This document shows positions 1 through 6,084 of a stretch of DNA of 7,314 nucleotides, piece by piece. The stretch is from CAYXEN01 sp964464035 (lineage in GTDB: Bacteria > Krumholzibacteriota > Krumholzibacteriia > WVZY01): NCBI GenBank assembly GCA_964464035.1, contig CAYXEN010000093.1, positions 1 through 7,314 on the forward strand, written 5' to 3'. Each line of letters opens with the position of its first letter. Within the stretch, counting starts at the first letter, position 1. The translations under genes and the position numbers were made by a program. The notes beneath the pieces were generated by a model, which was given only the letters and a program-made list of their open reading frames with translations, searched no databases and was not told the DNA's origin.

Positions 1-3000
1 CCCGAAATGGGGATGTTGAAACCGAAGAGAGGGATGAAGTACTCCAGCCTGGTCTTGCCGTTCATGTTGAGCGAGCTCGTTTCCGTGCCCGACCCTGTCT
101 TCTGGCGTAATCCGTGATAGTCCGGCCCCGTCCTCCTCCATCCGAGGTTCAGGTTCATCACGTTGGCGAGGGCGATCGACGTGCTGAAGCGCTGGGCGAA
201 ATCCACGTCACGCTTGACCCCCCCGAGGTAGATATCGTCTATCCAGATCTCGCCGGAATAGACCCTTTGCGTGCTCTTGTTGCGCAACCCGGCATAGAAA
301 AACTTCACATTGAACAGGTTCGGCCTGCCGATCATGTTCACCTTGTAGCTGCGCGAAGGCACGACGATATCGTTCACGTAATCGGAAACGAGCGAATCGC
401 GCGGGAGGAACTTGAGCGCCGAAAGATCGGTGAGCTTGACGCTCGCCAGGATCCAACCCGAGGCTTTCAGGTACTGATCCGTCATGGGTATCGTGATCTC
501 GTAGAAGTTCAGGCTGTCGAAAGCCACGCGGAAGAAATACTCCAGCGAATCGCTGCGCACGTCGGTGTGCATCCAGAAATTCAAATCGCGGTACGTGGTG
601 AAGTCGAGGCCGTTGCCGGGAAAACGCTTCCGAATCCTGAAGGACGTCTTGGGCCCGAGGTCGTCGAACTTGACGAAGAGTGATTGCTCTTTTTCCACTA
701 TCTGGTCCCGCTCGCCGGGGGTGAAAGGCGGAGAGTACTTGATGGGATCCGTCTTCGTACTTATCACACCCAGCTTGAACTCGGTGCCGCCCGCTTCGGC
801 CCTGGTGAGCAGGGTCTCCGTCGAGTCCCTCACGCCGTCTTCCTCCCACCTGTTGCCTACCACCTTGAAACCGGCTATCTGCAACCTCTTGGTCGCGGGA
901 TTTATAACCTTGTTGATATGGTCGAACCATACCCGCAGATGCCTGATCCTTTCCATCCTCGGCGGCGTCCCCGTCTGCGAGACGATTTCGGCCTGCGACA
1001 GGTCTATCCTGTACATCCGCCATGAATCGTAGCTGTCGCTGACCTGGCCGGGGAAATCCCTTCGCACGTCTATTATCGCGCTGTCGGCGAGACGCACGGC
1101 GAACCTGAAATAGTAATTGTCCTTTTCCATCTGCCCGGAGCCGTCCAGGTCTTCGTCGTCGAGGTACCCGTTGCGCTCGGTGCCGTTTATCTTGATGAAC
1201 CGGCCGTCTATCCTCGCCGGATCGTAATCGTCGCCGGCTACGTCCACGTCTCCCTGGTCATCGTACTCGCCGTCCAGGCCGGTATCCTCGGTCAAAGCGT
1301 TGAACCCGTCCCGGTTCTTGTCCTCCGTGTTGTACTCGTCCTTGTCAGGCTCGAAGAAATCCTCGTCGATGTTGCCCATTTCGATGTAGATCACGCCGTC
1401 GCGGGAACTCGTATCGGGCTTGAAATCATTCACCCATATCTCTATGAATTGGGAACGGGAGAGGTCCAGACCGCCGCCGGGGAAACCGGTCATGATCCCG
1501 GCCCACCTCGTCGAATCGACGGTCATGGTGTCCATCTCGATATCGATGGACGGAATCAGGGTGTTCTCCCGCTCGTCGAGCTGGGGATTCCAGTCCAGCC
1601 TGTGCACTCCGAGCTCGGGCTCGATGTTGTACCAGAAGAACTTTTCCCTGAGCGACGCGGGAAGCGCTCCGGCCACCTGACCCTGGGAGGGGTCGAGAGG
1701 CGGACTGGCCTCCACCCAGCTCCTCCGCGTCATGGGAATCACGTCCGAATCTTCCACTCCTTCCATGTCGTCGACGTACGCCTCGCCCCTCGTGTTGGGG
1801 TCGGGAATGCTCATCGCCATCTCGCCGCTTATCGTGACCATGCTCTTGGCGTCCGTATCCACCAGGGGGAGCTTGTTCACCAGGGACGTGAGAAAAGAAG
1901 GATGGAACTGGAGATAACTGTCTATGTCACCCACCACGCTCCGGGAAGATTCTTCACCAAGCCTGGGCTTGCCGGCGCCGCTCGTTTTCGACTCGTAGAG
2001 CCAGGTGGTTCCCACGCGGGAGTTCTTGGAAAGATGAACGAGCGAATTGAAGCCGACGAGTGAGCTGGAGGCCCCTCCCGCGAAGGGCTTGAACTCGTAG
2101 TCTATGTTTATGCGCGAAGCCGGCGTGAGCTCGTTGAGAATATCACCCTGGAGCTCCACTTCGCCGGTGTCGTAGTCTATCGTATAATCCCGGTTCCTCT
2201 GGAGACGCCTGCCATCCAGGGTCACAACCTCGCTCCCCTCGATTATGTTGAAAGCATTGAGAAAGAACGTCTTGGTCATGCTGCTCGCCTTCACGACGAT
2301 GTTGAACCGGTGGTAATCGGCGGGGACACTCAGAAAATCGTCGTACAGCTCCGGGATCGGCAGGTCCGCGTAATCCCCCGTGAAGGAGAACGAGCTGTCC
2401 GTCCACTCGGCCACGAGGTCGGGAGGCGGATCGAACGGCCGCAAGGTCGGAAAAGTGAGGATCCCCTGCTGTAGATCGATCAATCCCGTGGTCAAGTCGA
2501 TCCTGTTGTCCGGCGGCCCGACCCCGGACTCGTCGGTACGATCCAGCCCGAAGATCCTGAGGTACGGAACCGTGGATCCTTCCGGAGTGCTGGTCTCCAG
2601 CCTGTTCGAGGTATCTTCTATCTCGAGTTCCAGGGTCCCGCCGTCGATGTTGGACAGCCCGAGGTTGTATATGTGGCGCATCATGAAGTGCCACGTGTAG
2701 CCGAAGTCGTCGGTGGGAAGCGGATCGCGGGGCTTTATGATCTCCAGGGCCAAGGTGTCCGTGAAATCATTGTAATTCCCGATCGTGTCCCCGCGATCGT
2801 TCACGTAACGCACCGCCAGGATCTTGTTGTCCTCTATCGCCTGCACGAGCTCGATACCGAGCACGGACTCGTCTTCCGAATTCAGAACGAAGCGGTAGTC
2901 GTCGCCGAGCTGCAGGAGTTTGAAATCCGCTTCCTGGAAGGGGGGCGGAGTCTGTCCTTGCTTGAGCAAGCTGACGGCGTTCTTGATATCGCTGCCGTCG

Positions 3001-4247
3001 CCGAACCGGTCCACCCAAGCGCGGCCGTAGAAGGTGACGAGGTCGGGGTTGACCGTCCTTTCCCACGAATAGACTGATTCGAAGACCTCTATCTCCCCTT
3101 CCTTCGGAGTGAAGAACACGTTCGACGCCGGCAGATCGAGAAAGAAGTACTTGTTCTTGACGTAATCGATGTCCCTTATGGTCTTCGTCTCCGTCTGGGT
3201 GAAAGCGGCGCCGCGCGGGGTGAAGCTGGTCCTCGATACCTGGCCTTCCTGCTTGCTGGCTATCATCGTCACATCCACGGGACCCACCTGGGCCAGGGCC
3301 TTGATCCCGAAAAGCCCCTGGGAATTGGTGGAGAAGCTGACCAGCTGCGAGCCCGGCAGGGAGAGGTTCGTGTTGCCCATCTCGATCAGCTTCACGACGT
3401 CGTCTTCGAACCCCTTGTAATTGAGCCTTATCCGGTTTTGCTTGTCGGAAACCGCGTTGCTCGTATGGTCGACCTGCACGTTTATCTTTTCCCCGATGGT
3501 GCCCTGGAGCCGGACGTCGAGTTCCTGCTTCATGTCCAGGGACGGGAAAAGCGGTTGCTTCTGCTGCCCTTCCACGCCGATGAAGGGGCTGATCCTGCGC
3601 GACTCTCCCGAGAAAGTGATGTTCTCCCTGCCGGAGATGTCTATGTTGCTCGCTTCTCCTTTTCCTATTATCCGCTCGACGGTCTTGGGCAAGGGGATAG
3701 GTATGTCGACGTGAATGAGCCCCTTCCTGGCCGCCACTTCCCTCTTCATCCTCATGAGCGACGACCGGACGTTGGAGCGCCATGTTTCATCCCTTGAATC
3801 CTTTTCGATTTCCGCTACGATGTCGTCGAGGAAATCGATCTTTATGTCCAGTCCGGGGATCCCGAGGTCCCGGGGACGAAAAACGTAGAACACGCCCTGT
3901 CTTTCCTCCTCGAAATCGAAAGGATATATGGGCGGAAAACGGAAGGTGATCCTGATGCGGCCGTCTTCGTGGAACTCCTCGATCACGCGGTCGCGGGAGA
4001 AATCACTCTCGAGAAAATTGGGGACCTTGTGCCATGGCCCGAGTTGAAGCCGGGTTATATCGCCCGGACCGAGCGTATCCCACACGGTTTCGGTCGAGTA
4101 ATCGGGCAGGTCATCGAGAGAGAATTCGAATCTTTGGGCGTGGACGAGAACCGGCAGCAAAAGCAGGAGAACGGCCGAAAAGAGAACCCGAGGGGAAAGC
4201 TCCGCGACTTCTCTCGTGAATTCTGAAGAGAACGATATCCTGCACAC
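1..4247 (-). CDS. sprA: SprA-like T9SS outer-membrane translocon (3'-partial)
   Basis: At least 1415 codons are open from GTG at 4247 to the left edge; the C-terminus is outside the window. SprA is the giant outer-membrane beta-barrel that passes folded type IX secretion cargo to the surface (about 2400 aa in Flavobacterium, so roughly the first 60% is here). Motifs recognised as SprA-like, in order: IDISGRENITFSGE (residues 202-215); FPSLDMKQELDVRLQG, IG and VDH (234-261); YKGFEDD (277-283); GNTNLSLPG (291-299) and GLFGIKA (311-317); WHFMMRHIYNLG (519-530); LTFPTLRPF (597-605); EGSEVV...DYTIDYDTGEV (670-697); GEAYVDDMEG (821-830); QFIEIWVNDF (near 930); INGTERNGYLDDEDLDG (1020-1036). GTG 4247 is the only usual start between the in-frame TGA at 4269-4271 and the signal peptide, and it has only a weak GAGAAG upstream. 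No frameshift was found. The gene is divergent from the lpt genes. Family assignment rests on remembered motifs, not a database search. Confidence 0.9.
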   Translation of the reverse strand, partial: MCRISFSSEFTREVAELSPRVLFSAVLLLLLPVLVHAQRFEFSLDDLPDYSTETVWDTLGPGDITRLQLGPWHKVPNFLESDFSRDRVIEEFHEDGRIRITFRFPPIYPFDFEEERQGVFYVFRPRDLGIPGLDIKIDFLDDIVAEIEKDSRDETWRSNVRSSLMRMKREVAARKGLIHVDIPIPLPKTVERIIGKGEASNIDISGRENITFSGESRRISPFIGVEGQQKQPLFPSLDMKQELDVRLQGTIGEKINVQVDHTSNAVSDKQNRIRLNYKGFEDDVVKLIEMGNTNLSLPGSQLVSFSTNSQGLFGIKALAQVGPVDVTMIASKQEGQVSRTSFTPRGAAFTQTETKTIRDIDYVKNKYFFLDLPASNVFFTPKEGEIEVFESVYSWERTVNPDLVTFYGRAWVDRFGDGSDIKNAVSLLKQGQTPPPFQEADFKLLQLGDDYRFVLNSEDESVLGIELVQAIEDNKILAVRYVNDRGDTIGNYNDFTDTLALEIIKPRDPLPTDDFGYTWHFMMRHIYNLGLSNIDGGTLELEIEDTSNRLETSTPEGSTVPYLRIFGLDRTDESGVGPPDNRIDLTTGLIDLQQGILTFPTLRPFDPPPDLVAEWTDSSFSFTGDYADLPIPELYDDFLSVPADYHRFNIVVKASSMTKTFFLNAFNIIEGSEVVTLDGRRLQRNRDYTIDYDTGEVELQGDILNELTPASRINIDYEFKPFAGGASSSLVGFNSLVHLSKNSRVGTTWLYESKTSGAGKPRLGEESSRSVVGDIDSYLQFHPSFLTSLVNKLPLVDTDAKSMVTISGEMAMSIPDPNTRGEAYVDDMEGVEDSDVIPMTRRSWVEASPPLDPSQGQVAGALPASLREKFFWYNIEPELGVHRLDWNPQLDERENTLIPSIDIEMDTMTVDSTRWAGIMTGFPGGGLDLSRSQFIEIWVNDFKPDTSSRDGVIYIEMGNIDEDFFEPDKDEYNTEDKNRDGFNALTEDTGLDGEYDDQGDVDVAGDDYDPARIDGRFIKINGTERNGYLDDEDLDGSGQMEKDNYYFRFAVRLADSAIIDVRRDFPGQVSDSYDSWRMYRIDLSQAEIVSQTGTPPRMERIRHLRVWFDHINKVINPATKRLQIAGFKVVGNRWEEDGVRDSTETLLTRAEAGGTEFKLGVISTKTDPIKYSPPFTPGERDQIVEKEQSLFVKFDDLGPKTSFRIRKRFPGNGLDFTTYRDLNFWMHTDVRSDSLEYFFRVAFDSLNFYEITIPMTDQYLKASGWILASVKLTDLSALKFLPRDSLVSDYVNDIVVPSRSYKVNMIGRPNLFNVKFFYAGLRNKSTQRVYSGEIWIDDIYLGGVKRDVDFAQRFSTSIALANVMNLNLGWRRTGPDYHGLRQKTGSGTETSSLNMNGKTRLEYFIPLFGFNIPIS
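1143..1370 (-). other. Acidic, EF-hand-like segment within the SprA-like protein
   Basis: Residues about 960-1035 are strongly enriched in Asp, Glu and Gly. Residues 976-987 (positions 1287-1322) read DKNRDGFNALTE. This matches the EF-hand or dockerin spacing, with Asp, Asn and Asp at loop positions 1, 3 and 5, Gly at 6 and Glu at 12. EDTGLDGEYDDQGDVD follows at once, and LDDEDLDG lies about 40 residues later. SprA homologues are Asp-rich here, so the acidity is a family trait. Calcium binding is inference. Confidence 0.5.
4137..4247 (-). other. Signal peptide of the SprA-like protein
   Basis: Residues 1-37 have a long n-region with several charged residues (MCRISFSSEFTREVAELSPR), a hydrophobic core VLFSAVLLLLLPVLV (21-35) and a likely signal peptidase I site VHA|QRF after residue 37. 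It has no lipobox cysteine. This fits Sec export of an outer-membrane protein and supports the GTG start, since the next in-frame methionine lies far inside the mature protein. Confidence 0.75.
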
Positions 4248-4288
4248 TATCTTCTCGAATCCAAGGCCTCAATCAGAAGGAAGACAGG

Positions 4289-4438
4289 ATGAAGTTCGAG
4301 TACGCGCGAAACCTCTGGCGGTTCGAACTTTCTTTCGGAAACCCGCGTATCAAAGATACGAAAGGCGAAGAAACGATTTCCCGAGCCTGGAAGAAACCGC
4401 GTGAAAAACCTCTCGACAGCAACCTGACTGTCCAATAA
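4289..4438 (+). CDS. Possible small basic protein, 49 aa, unknown
   Basis: ATG at 4289 opens 49 codons ending with TAA at 4436-4438. The sequence begins MKFEYARNLWRFELSFGNPR and ends PLDSNLTVQ. It is charged, with three Trp, and has no membrane segment or signal peptide. A strong Shine-Dalgarno core AAGGA (4277-4281) sits 7 nt before the ATG, and many codons end in G or C, as in the neighbouring genes. Against it: it is short, I know no family for it, it lies antisense to the presumed sprA leader, and no obvious plus-strand promoter precedes it because the upstream sequence is the start of sprA. It could be a real small gene, the remnant of a longer one, or chance. Confidence 0.33.
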   Translation: MKFEYARNLWRFELSFGNPRIKDTKGEETISRAWKKPREKPLDSNLTVQ

Positions 4439-4466
4439 TGTATACAATTTAGATCGAAAATGTCAC
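4439..4466 (-). promoter_or_regulatory. Candidate sprA promoter
   Basis: Read on the minus strand, GTGACA (4466-4461) and TATACA (4444-4439) are separated by 16 bp in AT-rich DNA, resembling a sigma-70 promoter. Transcription would start near 4431 and give a leader of roughly 185 nt before the GTG at 4247. The -10 match is only moderate. Confidence 0.35.
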
Positions 4467-4481
4467 TTTCAGATACAATTT
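4442..4481. repeat. 9-bp direct repeat ATACAATTT, 31-bp period
   Basis: ATACAATTT occurs at 4442-4450 and again at 4473-4481. The centres are 31 bp apart, about three helical turns, so both copies face the same side of the helix. The first overlaps the candidate sprA -10 and the palindrome TGTATACA (4439-4446). This could be a paired operator, but AT-rich DNA can produce such repeats by chance. Confidence 0.35.
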
Positions 4482-4490
4482 CATAGAAAA

Positions 4491-4543
4491 GCCCGCTCCT
4501 GCCCCTTGCCTTCGTCCTCTTGGCGGGCGAAGGGGAGCAGGCG
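4491..4543. repeat. GC-rich imperfect inverted repeat
   Basis: GCCCGC (4491-4496) can pair with GCGGGC (4523-4528). Alternatively CCCCTT (4502-4507) can pair with AAGGGG (4530-4535), extended with bulges by CCTGC and GCAGG. The alternatives are mutually exclusive. No T-run follows on the plus strand, so it is not a convincing intrinsic terminator there. It lies upstream of the lptF promoter, so it would not be in the lptF leader. Confidence 0.3.
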
Positions 4544-4553
4544 CATAAAGTGC

Positions 4554-4581
4554 TTGAAAACAAAAGAATTATTCTTATGAT
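4554..4581 (+). promoter_or_regulatory. Candidate sigma-70 promoter of the lpt operon
   Basis: TTGAAA (4554-4559) and TATGAT (4576-4581) each match five of six consensus bases and are separated by 16 bp. A start near 4588 would give a leader of about 33 nt before the lptF ATG. This is the best promoter match in the window. Confidence 0.6.
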
Positions 4582-4610
4582 TTAGAACGAGTTCTCTGGT
4601 TCGACATTCA

Positions 4611-4617
4611 AAGGTGA
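4611..4617 (+). promoter_or_regulatory. Ribosome binding site of the lptF-like gene
   Basis: AAGGTGA, complementary to the 3' end of 16S rRNA, lies 3 nt before the ATG at 4621 (AGG core about 6 nt away). It supports this start over the GTG at 4614, which overlaps it in another frame. Confidence 0.7.
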
Positions 4618-4620
4618 AAC

Positions 4621-6084
4621 ATGTATATAATCGAGAGATACATAATCAGGCATCACATCGGCCCTTTCTTCTTCTCTCTCGCCATATTAACTTTCATATT
4701 CGTAATGGATTTCATCCTTCGCTACATCGATCCCTTTCTCAAGAAAGGTATCGGATTGCAAGTGATCCTCAAAGTCTTCGCTCTCAGCTTGGGACATATG
4801 TTTGCATTAATTATACCAATGGCCGTATTGCCTGCAACGATAATGGCTTTCGGCACTCTCACTTCCGAGAACGAGATAACCGCGATGAAGGCGAACGGGA
4901 TCAGTCTCTACAGGATGGTGCTGCCGGGTCTCTTGTTCGCTTCCTTCCTCACGGCGGGAATGATCGTATACAACAACCACCTCCTTCCCGAATCCAACCA
5001 CAAACTGAGAAACCTTCTCATCGACATCTACCGGAAAAAGCCCAGCATCCGCATCAAACCGAATACTTTCATCGACGCCTTCAAGGGCTACACGATATAC
5101 GTGCGCAAGAAAGACGACAAGACGGGAAGGATAAAAGACATCCAGATCTTCAAGAAACTCGAGCCGGGAGAATTACCGACCACGATAGTGGCGAAGAGGG
5201 GCAAGCTGCAGTACTTGGAGAAACAGCACGTCCTCCGTTTCGAACTCGAAGACGGCGAGATCCACGAGATGCCCGACGGCACGGACCCCTCGACTTACAG
5301 GAAGACGACTTTCAAGACTTACATAATGACCATCGAGGACGTGGACAGGTCGCTCAAGCATTCCGACCGCCAATACCGCGGCGACCGCGAGATGAGCGTA
5401 AAACAGATGAACGAGAAAATCGAAAAGATCAGGGACGACATCAGGATGATCGATACGAAGATGGTGCATGGGGCCGACACCCAAGTGCGGGGAGTCCTGA
5501 AACTCCTGGATCCCGAGGAGAGGGAGAGGTATTTCGAACGCGAACGCGCCAAGCTCAAACCGCGCCCCCCGGCCGGCGCCGGCGCGGAAGACGTGAGGGT
5601 CCGGAGCTCGATCAAGGTGACGGGAGCACCGGAGAACTTCCGCATGCCCAAGAGGGGGCGCAAGGAGTACATAACCTTCAAGGCCCTCGCCAGCCAGAAG
5701 GAGATAAAAGAATCCTACTTCCGGCAGATAAACCGCTACAAGGTCGAGATCCACAAGAAGTTCTCGATTCCCTTCGCGTGCATAGTCTTCGTTCTTCTCG
5801 GGGCTCCCCTCGCCATAAGGACGGGGCGCTCCGGCATGAACACGGCGGTGGGAATCAGCATTCTCTTCTTTCTCGTATACTACGTCAGTCTGATCGGTGG
5901 AGAAAAACTCGCCGACCGGCGTATCATCAGTCCGTGGCTGGCCATGTGGGGAGCCAACATATTGTGCGGAGGAATCGGCGTGTTGCTGATACGGCAGACG
6001 ACCCGCGAGCAGAGATTGATCAGATGGTACAAACTCAACCCCTTGAGGTTACTCTATCGTCAAGATGCACATGCGAATTCATGA
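4621..6084 (+). CDS. lptF: LptF/LptG-family LPS export permease, long form (487 aa)
   Basis: Inner-membrane permease of the YjgP/YjgQ family. A dimer of two such proteins with the ATPase LptB extracts LPS from the inner membrane and passes it to the periplasmic bridge. The N-terminus MYIIERYI is typical of the family. Hydrophobic segments lie at about 13-35, 47-78 and 99-118, then a large periplasmic part (about 119-378), then 381-400, 407-426 and 438-457. The cytoplasmic loop FGTLTSENEITAMKANGIS (77-95) and the C-terminal GEKLADRR..SPWLAMW are family signatures. It is about 120 residues longer than E. coli LptF (366 aa). The excess lies between the jellyroll-like domain and TM4: a charged, probably helical stretch (257-282), a Glu/Arg-rich stretch (298-312) and a Pro/Gly/Ala linker (314-322). 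Long forms are known in the FCB group. It overlaps the next permease gene by 20 nt. The choice of LptF over LptG rests on gene order. Confidence 0.92.
   Translation: MYIIERYIIRHHIGPFFFSLAILTFIFVMDFILRYIDPFLKKGIGLQVILKVFALSLGHMFALIIPMAVLPATIMAFGTLTSENEITAMKANGISLYRMVLPGLLFASFLTAGMIVYNNHLLPESNHKLRNLLIDIYRKKPSIRIKPNTFIDAFKGYTIYVRKKDDKTGRIKDIQIFKKLEPGELPTTIVAKRGKLQYLEKQHVLRFELEDGEIHEMPDGTDPSTYRKTTFKTYIMTIEDVDRSLKHSDRQYRGDREMSVKQMNEKIEKIRDDIRMIDTKMVHGADTQVRGVLKLLDPEERERYFERERAKLKPRPPAGAGAEDVRVRSSIKVTGAPENFRMPKRGRKEYITFKALASQKEIKESYFRQINRYKVEIHKKFSIPFACIVFVLLGAPLAIRTGRSGMNTAVGISILFFLVYYVSLIGGEKLADRRIISPWLAMWGANILCGGIGVLLIRQTTREQRLIRWYKLNPLRLLYRQDAHANS

Larger units (their letters stand above)
4248..4620. 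other. Divergent intergenic region between sprA and lptF
   Basis: These 373 bp separate two divergently transcribed units. The AT-rich centre (about 4430-4490) carries the candidate sprA promoter and a 9-bp direct repeat. A GC-rich imperfect hairpin follows at about 4491-4543, and the lptF promoter lies at 4554-4581. The sprA-proximal part (4248-4438) is of coding-like composition and holds a possible 49-codon ORF on the plus strand. No RNA gene or riboswitch was recognised. Confidence 0.7.

Noticed and set aside
208..1023. A 271-codon minus-strand ORF and overlapping plus-strand ORFs at 114-683 and 684-1025.
   Set aside because: All are alternative-frame shadows of the continuous sprA frame, with Arg/His/Val-biased composition and no domain features.
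2767..3783. A 338-codon minus-strand ORF.
   Set aside because: It lies in another frame of the sprA coding strand and is Arg/Gly/Gln-rich low-complexity sequence. The sprA frame carries recognisable conserved motifs through the same DNA.
4245..4275. A possible frameshift joining the upstream 66-codon minus-strand ORF to sprA.
   Set aside because: The GTG start gives a complete signal peptide with a normal cleavage site, so no N-terminal extension is needed.
4216..4404. A 62-codon plus-strand ORF starting inside the sprA signal-peptide region.
   Set aside because: It overlaps the sprA N-terminus and the better-supported 49-codon ORF in a different frame, and I saw no clear ribosome site.
4273..4563. 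A 96-codon minus-strand ORF in the intergenic region.
   Set aside because: It spans both candidate promoters and the GC hairpin, has a Ser/Phe/Arg-rich sequence with no recognisable feature, and has no good ribosome site.
4430..4620. A Bacteroides-type promoter (TTTG / TAnnTTTG).
   Set aside because: No convincing pair was found. The sigma-70-like pairs fit better.
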